A stretch of DNA of 64,000 nucleotides from Takakia lepidozioides (lineage: Eukaryota > Streptophyta > Takakiopsida > Takakiales > Takakiaceae), in contig CM060733.1 of assembly GCA_030704615.1 (NCBI GenBank), positions 59,830,001 to 59,894,000 on the forward strand. The letters run 5' to 3'. The position numbers and the translations under genes were made by a program. This document shows positions 48,755 to 61,164 of the stretch, in pieces. Under the pieces are notes generated by a model that saw only the letters and a list, made by a program, of their open reading frames with translations, was not told the DNA's origin and did not search any database. Every line of letters begins with the position of its first letter. The stretch's first letter is position 1.

Positions 48755-50740
48755 AGAAGGTAAACAACACCGACAAAAATTCCCAAAAGATGGAGGTCAA
48801 CGTGCAAATAGTCTGTTGGAGGTTGTGCACTCAATGTGTGCGGCCCTATGCGGCCCTATGCAGACAAAGTCGCTCGGTGGAGCCACTACTTGTTTCAAGA
48901 GGAACAACAGTCAATTTTCTAAAGCAGAAAAACACCAAGTTCTAGATATAAATTTAAAGAATACAAAGTTCTTACAGAGAAACAAACAAGGGAAACCCTC
49001 AAAACTCTGAGGTCAGATAATGGAGGGGAATACATTTCTAATGCCTTCAACCAATTCTGTAAAGAAATCAGGATAGTGAGACAAAATTTAACGGTTCCCT
49101 ACACACCTGAACAAAACGGTGTTGCGAAGCGGAAGAACATGTCTCTACAAGAGTGTGCTAGGAGCATGCTCAAGCAGGCTAACTTGCCTAATTATTTTTG
49201 GGCAAAAGTAGTGGGAACTGCAACCTACCTTCAAAATAGAACGCCTACAAGAGTAGTCTCGGGAATGATTCCAGAAGAAATGTGGACAGGTGTGAAGCCA
49301 AGTGTATCGCACTGTAAGGTGTTTGGGTATCGAGCCTATGCTCATATCCCAAAAGAGAAGAGACAGAAATTGGATTCAAAAAGTGAAGCGTGCATTTTTC
49401 GTAGGTTACACTGAAGGAGTTAAGGGTTATAAACTGCTTAAGGAGAAAACAAAGACTGTCTTTCATAGTAGGGATGTAGTCTTTGATGAAGTAAGTACAG
49501 CTTTTCCAAGAGTAGGAGAAGAACCCAGTCATCAGACAAGCTTCCAATCTACTGACAAGACATCTTATGAGATTTCAATGGATCTACGGGCTCAAACAGT
49601 CTCCGAGAGCATGGTACGAAAAGATCGATACTTTTCTTCTGATATCTGGATTTAAGAAGAGTGTTGCAGATACAAACGTCTACATTCTTACGCAAGGAAG
49701 TCGATTGGTAATATTGGCCTTGTATGTGGATGACGTTGTGCTGTCAGCAATGGGTCAATGATTACTACTGTAGTTTAAGGATAAACTGTCCAAGGAGTTT
49801 TCCATGACTGATATGGGTTCAAGGCGTACAAAGCAGTAGAGATAGAGTAAATCATACTGTTTTTATGCATCAAGCTAAGTACATTGAAACTAAATTACTG
49901 CAATATAAGTTAGAAATGAGTAAGGCAGTCTCAACTCCACTAGAAGCAGGCCTAAAACTCACAATACAGATGTGTCCTCAAACTCAAAAAGACACAGAAG
50001 ATATGATAAAGCTTGTTCCATATCAGAGTGTCGTGGGTAGCTTAATGTATTGCATGACTTGCACTAGACCTGATATTGCATACTCAGTGGGAGTAGTGTC
50101 ACAGTTTCTTTCAAATCCTGGTGAGACCCATTGGAGAGCAGTCAAGAGGATTTTCAGATACCTCAAAGGAACATCGACGATGGGATACTCTACAAAGGAA
50201 ATGGGAGAACAAGTCTGCAAGGCTATACAGATGCTGATTGGGGAGGGGATTTCGACAACATGAGATTGACCTCGGGACATTGTTTTACTCTTGCAGGTGG
50301 AGTTGTGTCGTGGTCAAGCAAGAGACAGACTGCAATAGTGCTTTCATCAACGGAAGCGGAATACATGGCAGCCACTCAAGCGGCCAAAGAGGCTGTGTAG
50401 TTAAGAAAGTTATTAGGAGACTTGGGTCATAAGCAATCAGGAGCAACAACTATGTATTGTGATAATCAGAGTGCAATAGCACTAAGTCAAAACCCTAAGT
50501 ATCATTCTAGGACTAAGCACATACAAGTGCAACATCATTACATAAGAGAGATAATGGCCAAAGGAGAAGTAAACGTAGTTTACTGTGCTACAGACGACAT
50601 GGTTGTATATATCATGACGAAGAGTTTACCAAAGCTCAAACATTCGAAGTGTACTACTCAGCTTGGCCTTAGCTTGAGTCTACAGTAGTTCAAGAACATA
50701 CAAAGAGGCTTTACAAACTGATTAAGACCTAACTAAGTGG
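48755..50740 (+). mobile_element. Decayed Ty1/Copia retrotransposon, plus strand
   Basis: Recognisable in order: the GKQHRQKF pre-integrase segment and start of the integrase, the integrase core (RSDNGGEYIS, TPEQNGVAKRKN), then after a break the reverse transcriptase part (YGLKQSPRAWYEK, LYVDDVVL) and the RNase H part (YTDADWGGD, LSSTEAEYMA, YCDNQSAIAL). The frame changes several times and there are in-frame stops, so the element cannot make a whole polyprotein. A purine tract AAGTGGGAG at about 50737 followed by TGTAGAAG marks the likely start of a 3' LTR. The gag region and 5' LTR are missing or unrecognised. It lies tail to tail with the next Copia element. Confidence 0.85.
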
Positions 50741-50892
50741 GAGTGTAGAAGAAGTCCTACTCAGGCAGCCGAAAGACTATGAACTCCCAACATGTCCATG
50801 CGTTTGTAATGCTTGGGTTTCGGAAGGGGCTTTGTCAAAATATCAGCTGCCATATCATCAGTTCTACAGTAGCAAAAAATGATTTTGCCAGA

Positions 50893-52566
50893 GGGTAGAT
50901 GCAGACTAGAGTGGCTCAGTTTGGACTACAATTTGAGGACAATTTGCAGTTTTTGACTGACTGCTTGTTATATTATTCTTCACCCTATACACATAAGTTA
51001 TATATTCATAGCAAATGGACTTAGAATGGGATAGCCACTTACCATATATACATGTGGGTACAATTATTTTGGAATTTGGATGAAATCTCATGAAGCTATG
51101 GACTTTTGTAGGGAATTCCAATGGAATGTCACAGTCCATCTATTGTCCCAAATTCCATCTGAAAACCCTATTTGTGCACAACCAATTCATATATGGACTT
51201 TACAACTAGATACACAATGTTTGAATAGACCAGTGTTGGGCGGTTACCCGCCTGGGCCCCGGGTAACCGCCGGTTCCGGTTCCAGTTATGTGGAACCGGA
51301 CCGGAACCGGACCCGCCTGTGCAGAACCGGAACCGGAACCGCTCATTGGGGATTGTGTGGGAACTGGAACCGGCGGTTCCAGCTACGACCACATGTGTGG
51401 GAACCGGCGGTTCTAGCTCCAAAGCGGTTCCGGTTCCGGTTCCGGTCCACCCGTGGGCTGTAGCCCTAAATGTCTCCAGTACCTACCAAAGCGCTTCTAA
51501 GTCCGGTTCTTGGTTCTTGACCTCTTGGTGGGGCTGGTGGGCCCAGGGAAAAACTTATTTAATGCTCTTAAGCTCCTGAGATCCTGGGTTCAATGCTTGA
51601 AGGCCATGAGATTCTATGTTCAATGCTTCAGCGCCATGAGATCTTGGGTTCAATCTCCAGCTCCATGATATCCTGGCTAAGTTCATTAATAAAATGTTTG
51701 AAGATGCCAATACTTGCCAGGTAGTTGAATAGTACTTTCAACCCATAAAATTTTACCCATTTTCTTCTACCAGTTTATTTAGAGTATTTTTGTTTGTTTT
51801 TTTGTGTTAGTGAAAACTAACAAAATCGTTGGATTTTAGTTCAAATATGTGAATACACTGCTATTTAATCTACCGGACTGATAAAATATTTTAAATCTAA
51901 TTAAATTAAACAAATATATTTTTAAAATAGAACCGGAACCTAACCGGAACCGATGGTTTTTATCAGCAACTAACCGGTAACCGGAACCGCCCCCATGTTT
52001 AAAAGTTGGATCCGGAACCGGACCGGAACCGGCTCAATAAAAAAAAACCGGAACCGGATCCGGAACCGTCTCTTGAAATAATTTTGGAACCGGAACCGAA
52101 GGTTCCTTCACAAATGCAAGAACCGCCCAACACTGGAATAGACACAAATATAAATTTGTGAACAATTCCATCCATCTATCAAGACACTATGGACGTTTTA
52201 ATCCAAAAAACCCCCAAAATGACGATTTATCCATAGCATTTTGAAAATTTCATATTTGGGTGGAGATCTTTGCTAAGAATATATATATTGTTATTGTCTC
52301 TAGGAGCTTATTGTTATATGGAAAATTTTCATAAACTACAAGATAATAATAAATAGCTATTAGTATTTTTAAAATATTATAATAAAAAATATCTCAAATA
52401 TTTGGGGTGAGACCATTTACTAAATATGATTAGTATACAATTACCTATGAAGATAAAAATATATTTGAACAAATATCCTTAATTAAAATATAATTAATTT
52501 TTTCTTATGGACTTTTAGTGGAGGGCACATCTGCCGCTTTTGAGCTAGTGTAGTCTGCACTTACCC
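50893..52566. mobile_element. TIR element A inserted in Copia (contains a hAT MITE)
   Basis: The inverted termini are GGGTAGATGCAGACTAGAGT on the left and, on the other strand, GGGTAAGTGCAGACTACACT on the right, extending to GCTCA. CAGA (or CCAGA) flanks both sides, matching the uninterrupted Copia site. Without the nested hAT MITE the element is about 760 bases, AT-rich and non-coding. The ends closely match those of element B at 53604-54292, so both belong to one family. The superfamily is unassigned; a 4-5 bp duplication with a GGGT start does not match the common plant types I know. Confidence 0.75.
51231..52135. mobile_element. 905-bp hAT-type MITE rich in GGAACC repeats
   Basis: The perfect terminal inverted repeats are CAGTGTTGGGCGGTT and AACCGCCCAACACTG, flanked by an exact 8-bp duplication GAATAGAC (51223-51230 and 52136-52143). 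An 8-bp duplication with a CA-starting TIR is typical of hAT elements. The subterminal parts are filled with GGAACCGGAACCG-type arrays (51275-51450 and 51930-52120), around an AT-rich centre. There is no coding capacity. Confidence 0.88.
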
Positions 52567-53603
52567 CAGAACTAATGACTTCTCGAATAAAATGGTACTA
52601 CACATCTATGTGTTTAGTTTGGCTATGGTGAACTAGATTCGTCATCAAAGCCAAACTTCCCTGATTGTCGGTTTGAATCTGTGTTACTTCTTGTTGTAAA
52701 GAACCGACATCCTCCAACAACTGTCTCAGCCAAATAGCTTCATTTGACGCATGTGTAGCCGACATGTACTCTGCTTCCGTGCTTAATAGAGCCACTGTAG
52801 CTTGTTGTTTGTTATTCTAAGCAATAGCTCCTCCACCAAGAAGGTAAGAATAATCTGTTGTTGATCTTCTTGTTTCAACATCCCCAGCCCAATCAGCGTC
52901 ATAGAATCCGGACAGAATAACACCCTCATCTTTACTTCCCATGTATTGCAGATAGTAGTCTTGTGTTGCCTGTAAATACCTCATAACATGTTTCACAGCT
53001 ACCCAATGCTCATGTCTTAGATCGTCACAGTACCTGCTCAAGATACTGATTACTGCAGCAATATCTGGTCGAGTGCCTATCATTGGATACATCAAACTGC
53101 CTATTACTTCTCTGTATGGCATTCCCAGAACACTCTCCTCTTCTTCGTCAGATTTCACTTCGACTCCTTTGACAAATGTCAGTCCAAGGTCCATTGGAGT
53201 ACCAATTGGCTTACAATCAGCCATTCCAAACTTTTTGGATAGCTCCTTCATATACTTCTCCTGATTGAGATGTATTGATTTCTTCCCCCTATTTCTGATA
53301 ACCTGAATTCCGAGATAGTACTCAATTTCACCAACATCAATCATTTCGAATCCCTCACACATCAATCTTTTGAATACCATCATCATTTTTGCATTGTTTC
53401 CCAAAATCATCATGTCATCTACATGTAACCCCACGAGGAGTGTCTTCTCTTTTTTCTCGAAAACATACACACCGTTGTCCATTTGTGACTGCTCAAACCC
53501 TAGTCTTTTGAGAAAATCATTGATTTTTCGATGCCACACCCTAGGAGCTTGTTTCAACCCATATAACGATTTAAGAAGCTTACACACGAGATGCTTACCC
53601 TCT

Positions 53604-54292
53604 GGGTGATTGCAAACTAGAGTGGACCAAAAAGGGCAGATCATGAATACATAAAGAGTACATAAAAGAGGATGTGGTGAATCCTCAACCATCGGATTTG
53701 CTTCAACTGACAATCTTGACCGTCTATTATTGACTGTTAAAACCAAGATTTTCAAATTGGGATAACATCAATTCACAAATATGTTTTTGAAATTTGATCA
53801 TAATCAACTCTGCATTTATGGTGAATGAATGCGTCTAATGAAAAAAAAATTGTTATTTCAAAAGAATTTAGTCATAAATGACTTTATGAAAATAGCTATT
53901 TTTGAAGCTCAATATAATACATAATGTTTTTTTAACTTCATATTTTTGAATGATAGTTTTCATTCCAGATTCCTCATTTTCCAAAGCAAAGTTGAGAGAG
54001 TCTTTTTTCTTGACTTTGTTCTAACTCCTATATTAAAAAAGTCCATAACGTATTTTTTTATGGACTGTGACAATTCCTTATGGACTTTTTAAAAGTCCAT
54101 AGCATCTAGAGATTCTGGTTTTTGATAATGAGAATTAAAAGTGTGAAAGTATATGTAGATGAGCCTCTATATATTAGTCCCTTTTTATTGATGGCATTGT
54201 CATGTAGGAGTATGATAATTTACCACTATTCTATGTCTGGAAAAAACAGTGATGTGACAGCAAAAAATGGACACTATAGGTTGCAATCACCC
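53604..54292. mobile_element. TIR element B, 689 bp, inserted in Copia
   Basis: The ends are GGGTGATTGCAAACTAGAGT and, on the opposite strand, GGGTGATTGCAACCTATAGT, a TIR of about 26 bases. CTCT (or CCTCT) flanks both sides; deleting the insert and one copy restores FEALEGKHLVCK of the Copia reverse transcriptase. The interior is AT-rich with TATGGACTTTT and inverted AAAAGTCCATA segments near 54045-54105. The left terminus is nearly the same as that of element A. Confidence 0.8.
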
Positions 54293-55057
54293 CTCTAGTG
54301 CTTCAAATCCTGATGGTTGTTCCATGTACACTTCTTCTTCTAACTCGCCGTTCAAGAATGGTGATTTCACATCCATATGGTGGATCTCAAAGTCAAGAAT
54401 AGCTCCCACTGCCAACAAAGTCCTCATAGATTCCAATTTTATCACTAGAGTGTAAGTCTCCCGGTAATCGATCCCTAGTGTTTGAGCGTAACCCTTGGCC
54501 ACCAATCTGGCTTTGAATCTATCAACCTCTCCATTAGATTTTCTCTTGATTCAAAATACTCATTTTGATCCAATGGCTTTCCTCCCTGTTGGCAACTTCA
54601 CCAATTTCCAAGTCTGATTCTTCTGAATAGACTCTAGTTCTTCCTGCGCAGCTTTCTCTCGATGTTTTGCATGTGGTCCGGCCATTGCTTCCTCCATGCT
54701 CGTTGGCTTCTCAAGAACACTAGCTGAACATGCAAAATATTCATCAGAGAGCAATCTTGTTGGTGCCTTCTTGATCCGTGTAGATCTCATTTCACCTAAC
54801 AGCTGTTCTGGCTCTTCATTGACTTCCGTTGGTTCTTCCAACTGTGTTTGAGTTTCCTCGGTCTCAGTGGGCAACTCTTCAATCTCATAATCCTCCAAAA
54901 TAATAGGTGCACTGCAATCGCTGGAGTCTTCCCTGGTAGTTGACGGGGATTCTTCCAACTTCTCCTCAAATATTACAACATCCCTGGAAATTATCATCTT
55001 CTTTGTGACTAGATCATACAAGGGGCAAGCGAAGCAGCTACCACTGCAATTGAAGAT

Positions 55058-56056
55058 ATGAGTAAGTGGAGCAACATGATGGAAGCATGGAATATTTGCC
55101 GATGTATGCTGGCTGACAAGGAGCAGCGACATGTGATGAATGAGGAGAGAGACCTGCCCGGAATCAACATGGTTCCAACACGATCTGAAAGACGTAAAGG
55201 AAAGGTGCATTCAAAGGCACTTGGGTATGATTCACCAACTAGTGAAGAGGATGATTATACAAGGGAAGAGCAGGAAGGCAAGCAGCCAGGGCAAAATCTC
55301 GCAAGCGGAAATGCAACTACAAACCGTGGAAGCAAAAAAGGGTCGACAAGCACTGAAGGCCAAAACCAAGAAGCGTCAAGATCAAGCAGCACACGGGATG
55401 AAGAGAAGAACGTCCGGGGCGCAGCTGTGACAGTTGGATTACAAATGCGATTGTTGTGCTCTGTGACAGAAGAATGTAGAGGAGCGGAGGAACTACCATC
55501 TGCGTTTATCTGTGGCCAGTGCACATGGGAGGAAAAGTGTCGGGCGCACACAAAAACGCATGAAAGCAAATGGAAGGAAGAAAGCTCGACTTACCAACGA
55601 ATCGAGAAATATGCTCAACCAGCCAAAATCGCAGGGCCATTGGGGTGGAGAGGAACCTGTCTAAACAAAGCACCAGTACGCGGGTTGTGTCTATGCCAAG
55701 TAGCCCTGAACAAAACATCACCATTGCTATGCAACAAAACGGACAATACACATGCAATGATCGTCATCAATCACGTTTCAAGATGGGTGAAGGTGAAACT
55801 CGGGCAAGAGAACAATGCCAAGAAGACCTCACAATTCCTAGAAGAGCAATGCGCGTATAGTTATGGACTTCCAAGCTGCACGTTGAAAAACAGAAGCAGC
55901 AGGCAAGATCTGCTGCAAGATGGTACAAGAAGGCGATGGACTAGGCCTCGAAGGGAGCTTAAGGAGCTGTGCACAGTCGAAGTCACTGAGCACACTGAAG
56001 GTGCCACCGAGGACGGAGACAACAAAAAGACGGAGTGCTCTACAGCTGTAGGGTAA
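55058..56056 (+). pseudogene. Retroelement-derived open frame, integrase-like segment
   Basis: A 332-codon frame from a real ATG. Its first 180 residues are charged and low-complexity. Near residues 230-275 the stretch DNTHAMIVINHVSRWVKVKL followed by a YGLPSC segment resembles the integrase core entry of Ty3-type elements in a broken form. The frame starts next to where the Copia homology ends, so it may be the host retroelement of the Copia insertion. The catalytic set is not complete and the similarity is weak. Confidence 0.3.
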
Positions 56057-56424
56057 AAACGCTGGGACTTGTGTTTTCTTTTCGGACATGGATTCGGTCA
56101 AGATACTTGTCGGGTGACGGGGGTTGCTATTTCATATGCACAGGTTGCGTACATGCATGCACAAAATCTCTTATTATATATGCATGTGACAAATTTGTAT
56201 GCACACATTATAGATTGTATGCAGTGGAGTTATATAGCATAGAATATGACGTATTTATTGCATATGCAAATGTTACATCATATGTATATAGAAAAAAATA
56301 AAATAAAAATCTTAGCTAACAAAATCAGTAGTCAATGGTCAAAGATGCATGTGACCACTAACTCCAACTAATGCACCACCTTAAACTGAAGAGAATACAA
56401 GATCCCTGGCCAAAGTAATAGTTT

Positions 56425-56645
56425 GCAAACTTGTATTCAAGGAAAACAGTTTCATATTAACCAAAATATGGACTTTTGTACTAACAAATGCATATGTGTC
56501 ATGTTTGGAACCACCACATTGCATGTCTGTTTGTAATGCCAAGCAGTTCTATAATTTGAAAACTTGTATGACAGGTACACAAGTTCCATTTTAACCAAAA
56601 TAGGAACTTCTGTACTAACAAATGCTATGTGTCATGTTTGGAATA
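56425..56645. repeat. About 130-bp direct repeat, two copies
   Basis: Both copies contain AAACTTGTAT, TTAACCAAAATA, CTGTACTAACAAATGC-like and TGTGTCATGTTTGGAA in the same order (near 56427-56515 and 56557-56645). They lie between the retroelement frame and the 3' end of the transposase gene. The remainder of 56057-56731 shows no gene. Confidence 0.7.
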
Positions 56646-56731
56646 AAGTAGTAACAAGATAATTACATGTCACATGCATGAAAATGAACGGCACAAGTTA
56701 GAGGTTCTTTTTTTGTGCATTTCATGTGTCA

Positions 56732-59700
56732 CTAAGAAGTTGAACTAGGGTCCTTCTTTAGCATAGCCCTAACCTCTAACTGGCTAAGGGAAGGTTGGTG
56801 GATCTCATAAGCCCCGGCGCATCCTAGATGCACGTTGTACATGAAGTACATGTGCTTACAAGGTAGATATGTTTGTTTTTTCTTCTTGACAGATAGCTCA
56901 TCAAAGTCGGGACAATCACAAGATGGAAACTGACCAATGTATACATTGTAAACCAATCCTGCTCTGGTAGATCCCTCTGTTTGTAGCTGGTAAATTCTCC
57001 CATAACCTGGCTGAGGCACGTTTCTGAATCCACGAACCTCAGCAATAAGAGTCTCCGCTGACTCTTGGCGACTCAAGTGTCGAGGAGTCGGATCCCGACG
57101 CCGAATGCGCACCCCATAGCGTGTAGTGGGATACTTACCCACAGAAGGACAACACCTTGATGAATATGTTGTTCCACTGGAAGTGGTCCCACAGGAAAGT
57201 TCGGATCAGGAACGTTGGGAGGATGGACTAGTCGAAAACCTGCAAGGGTCAAGTTGTCCACCTCTTCTTGTGTAAGGTTGGTTCCAACCTTCACAGGCCA
57301 CACGTTAGGTATACCCGGTTTTCCCAAGCAATAGGATGGCACGGTCCCTCCAACACACGACAAAACATCTGTGGGGCAAAACCAAAAAACTTGCAGTTTT
57401 GGTTCTTTCATGTTCGGTGCTAGTAACTTGCCAGTGAAGCAAGGTGCAGGACTTCCTTTACCTTTCCTGATGAGCGCTTTGCATTTATCTTTGGAAACTC
57501 CAACCAAGGCAGAACAACGAACCATGGAAGCAGGACCTGTCCGCTGAATCCTGAACAATGCATCGGAAAAGTCTTGTGTCTCTCTCACTGGATTTCCCCA
57601 TTGCATTGGCTGAGGAGGGATAGCAACATGTGGATTTGTCTCACAGAAAGTCGAAGAACCAGGAATGTCATGACTTGATTTGGAGCTGACAAACCTAGAT
57701 GGCTGGTGTGGACTGGGCATCCCAGTGGCGCGCACTGGAACAGTCTTTACATTCATATCACACCTCCAAGATTCGTTTGGCCCACCATGCTCATCGCCTA
57801 ACTTGCGTTTGACTGGAATAGTGCGATTGTCTCCCTCCAATTGAACCCCCCTTGTGTGCATGGGTGTTCCAGCTACTATGCCACGTACAACCTTACCCAT
57901 TTTTGCTGGGCTATTAGATCTAGCTGCTTGACGCAACATGAGCTCCTCTTTGTCGGGCCCCGTCCCCCATGTCTTTCCTGTGGTGTGCCTGTAAAATGTT
58001 GCCTGCTGCAAAAGAGCTCGTGACATGTCATGCATGGTGGCCTCATATAGATCCACCTTCATTTTTTTCCCATTGCCTGCTGTCTTCCACCAAGCAGAAT
58101 GGACTGCCTCAGACAAATTAGTGGTAGGCATATCTGCATCTGCCTCCACATCCATGTCCTCTCTCATCCATTGGCCCCACATTCGATATCTGTAGTGCCA
58201 CCATGCAAGCCATGAATCCAGTTTTGGCAGACTCTTTTCTGTGCATGCTCCTGAAGAGAGCCACCAAGCCCGAATTGCAATGTATGTGGTTGTAGCATCC
58301 TCCAAGGTAGCACTATCTTTCCATTCATAACAGAGCTGAGTGTGCCTTTCACGGAAGTCCTCCAAGATATAGTCGTTGGTGTGTCTTCGGAGGCTTTCAG
58401 CCCAATGATATAAACATGTTCTTTCTTTACCTTCCATTGGGACATTGGGATCAGATCCATAAACCCTTCGAACAGCAGCCCAATTCGCTCCTGCTGCATC
58501 CGCCATGAAGCCAGCAAAATTTGGTTTGTTCAAGCCAGCAAGTTTTGCTTGTTCATTGATCATCTCCCAGAATAACACCTGAGCATCTGCATCCTCTGTT
58601 TTCATATCGCAAATGGCAATGGTCATCATTCGCTTGACATATGGTTCATAGACATGACACGCAAGAGTTGTCCAATCCTTGATGCGTTTGACATGGTCAA
58701 ATACTACCCAACTTGTGCGTAGATCCCCCTCACTCATGCGACGCACAAGATCAACACCACTCCCGGGACCAGCAACAGACATCTTGAAAACATGGGGGAG
58801 ATGAGAAGTATGCTGGCCTGGAAGGAGATTGCTGTGAATGAAATGGTATGTACTCAGACGCTTCAACTCCAATATGGACATGATGGAATTGACACGTGCA
58901 GATGCGACCTTGTTTTTCACATTGGGGCTACAAACATGGGCAAACTCTTCAAGAATATCTTCCAAAGCCTCTCCCTCAAGACGTACTGTCTCTGTGCCAT
59001 CAGCCACAAGAACTCGATCAATCAAGAGCTTTTGGGCCATTGACAAGGAAATAGCTCCCGGGGTCGACCATGGCTTCATCTTAACGTGCTCTTGAATCAT
59101 GCTTGATGCATTTTCCGCAGCCTCTCTATTCTCGCCCTTGGCACATGGATGGTTATGAAACCCAACGTGAACTGCAACACGTGTATATGTTGGAAGGGAA
59201 CTTGTGACATAGTACATTCTTGCCCCACAATGCGCCTCACAGAAAGGTCTTTCTTTGCAGAAACTACACTTGAACTGGTTGAATGGAACTTGGGCTCCTG
59301 CAATGAACACCTTGTCTGCATTGCCTTCCCAATAGCGGTCATTCCGTTCTCCTTCTTTCTTGAAGAAGGGGCAAGTGCTGCTTTGACATATGAGCTTTCC
59401 AACACAAAGAACCTTACTACATTTCACATGATCTGGAACACCAGACATATTGTAGGTATTGGTCTTGCACCAAGGATGACCATCAAACTTGCGGTCCATG
59501 CCTTGGAGGGACTGTGAACCACGGTCCGTACGTAGTTTGACCACGGGGGGGAGTTCGTGGATCACTTTTCCATCAAAAGCTCGAGGAAGACACCGAACAC
59601 GATGCACTGGAATGTGACTATAGTCCAAGGTAGAAAGCTCTCCTTTTGATCCATTCCTCCGAGCAGTGGCCAAGATACTCAAAATGGACAACACACCAGA

Positions 59701-60273
59701 AGGAAATGCAGATGTAGCCTCCCCTGCTAGTCGTGGAGATGAAGATAAACCCCTCGCAGATTCGCAACAATCAGACGTGGTGTTGTCCAATGGAGTTTTC
59801 CGAGGCTTCATGTCGTGAAGCAAGACCGTATGAGCAGATGAGGAAGGTTGAGATCCACAAAATACACTCTTAGAAACCTCAACACAATCCGAATTATGAG
59901 ACCCCAAGCTCGCCGAATCTGCAACCTCCTCCTTCAATTTACAACTCCCATTTGTTGCAGCTTGATCGTTCTTTCTTGCAATAGAAGTGTGCCTCTCATC
60001 ATGTGACTGTGTATAGCTCGTACCTGTGACACGGTACTTGGAGAAAGTGTCTGGAAACAACTCCCATTGCTTTTGGCCGTCATTGAAAACTGGAAGCAAC
60101 ACTGTGGAGGCATCATCATCTCCATCATCCTCCAAAAAAACTGAACCCGGAACAAGTTTGAATCTATTGCATAACCAAGGTTCTGGGATAATGCACTTGT
60201 TTCCATTGCAAGGATAACGAACCACTTTTGCATCAGGTGGACATGAAAGCACTGCATATTTTGGTGTAGACAT
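56732..60273 (-). CDS. Mutator-type transposase with SWIM zinc finger, second family
   Basis: Exon 1 (60273-57139, 1045 codons) starts at a real ATG and ends at TGG|GTAAGT. A short intron follows; in-phase acceptors exist at GCTGAG|GTT (exon from 57037) or GCGGAG|ACT (from 57052). Exon 2 runs to TAG at 56732 and holds the SWIM finger (CDCPDF...YLPCKHMYF). Exon 1 has a Cys-rich region (CSKVLCVGKLICQSSTCPFF, then CSFCKERPFCEAHCG) with FHNHP, followed by the RNase H-like part: TIAICDM, FMADAAGANW, CLYHW and TNLSEAVHSAWW, where MULE proteins carry their catalytic acids. No frame breaks are seen. No TIRs or duplication were found, and a sequence gap begins 284 bases upstream, so it may be an active element, a solo gene or domesticated. 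It differs in layout from the transposase at 13982-17104. Confidence 0.8.
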
Positions 60274-60556
60274 TTGGCAATGCCCTCAAAGTTTGAGAGA
60301 AGATGCAAAATGAATGAAAGCGCACATCTTGCAAGACCTTATGCAAATACATTAAATGGCTTACATTACTTATGTGTATCATCAATCCAGAAGGTCCAAA
60401 TTTTTTGAGGCATGTGCTCCATCCATATTATTCTCTGACAGAAACAACTAAATGGACTATCCCCTATTTTTAAGACGACGGCGCCGTTGTTGAGATCTTA
60501 GAATCCAATGTACTGCCTTCTTCTTATGAGCATATGAAACATAAATGCTCTGCATG
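60274..60556. other. Upstream flank of the transposase gene, no feature seen
   Basis: This should contain the promoter or leader of the minus-strand transposase gene, but no core element is evident before the gap. Confidence 0.4.
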
Positions 60557-61056
60557 NNNNNNNNNNNNNNNNNNNNNNNNNNNNNNNNNNNNNNNNNNNN
60601 NNNNNNNNNNNNNNNNNNNNNNNNNNNNNNNNNNNNNNNNNNNNNNNNNNNNNNNNNNNNNNNNNNNNNNNNNNNNNNNNNNNNNNNNNNNNNNNNNNNN
60701 NNNNNNNNNNNNNNNNNNNNNNNNNNNNNNNNNNNNNNNNNNNNNNNNNNNNNNNNNNNNNNNNNNNNNNNNNNNNNNNNNNNNNNNNNNNNNNNNNNNN
60801 NNNNNNNNNNNNNNNNNNNNNNNNNNNNNNNNNNNNNNNNNNNNNNNNNNNNNNNNNNNNNNNNNNNNNNNNNNNNNNNNNNNNNNNNNNNNNNNNNNNN
60901 NNNNNNNNNNNNNNNNNNNNNNNNNNNNNNNNNNNNNNNNNNNNNNNNNNNNNNNNNNNNNNNNNNNNNNNNNNNNNNNNNNNNNNNNNNNNNNNNNNNN
61001 NNNNNNNNNNNNNNNNNNNNNNNNNNNNNNNNNNNNNNNNNNNNNNNNNNNNNNNN
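60557..61056. other. Assembly gap of 500 N
   Basis: Exactly 500 unknown bases, probably a fixed-size scaffold gap whose true length is unknown. Confidence 0.98.
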
Positions 61057-61164
61057 CTCTTCCTTCTTTCCTTTTCTTTAATTTCTAATTAATTTATATA
61101 AATGTGCTTTTGAAAAAAATAAAACGAGTCCTCAGTCATAAGTTTGAGTCAAGTTTATCACCAA

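Larger units (their letters stand above)
50741..55035 (-). mobile_element. Decayed Ty1/Copia retrotransposon, minus strand, with nested insertions
   Basis: Reading from 55035 downward: the VTKKMIISRDVV segment, an acidic linker, the start of the reverse transcriptase (ending PSGFEALEG at about 54290), a 0.7-kb insertion, then the rest of the reverse transcriptase (YGLKQAPRVWHR, GLHVDDMMI, GTRPDIAA) and RNase H (FYDADWAGD, LSTEAEYMSA). A second, 1.7-kb insertion follows and the 3' end resumes at about 50890 (DDMAADILTKPLP). Removing each insertion by eye restores uninterrupted Copia homology across the site. In-frame stops near 54530-54560 and 52600 show decay beyond the insertions. Integrase and gag are absent. 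Confidence 0.87.

Noticed and set aside
53610-54286. TTGCAA on both sides of the insertion as a 6-bp target duplication
   Set aside because: TTGCAA belongs to the terminal inverted repeats (GGGTGATTGCAA); the real duplication is CTCT or CCTCT just outside, as shown by the restored Copia reading frame.
60534-61088. Two plus-strand frames of about 180 codons
   Set aside because: They consist almost entirely of the 500-N gap.
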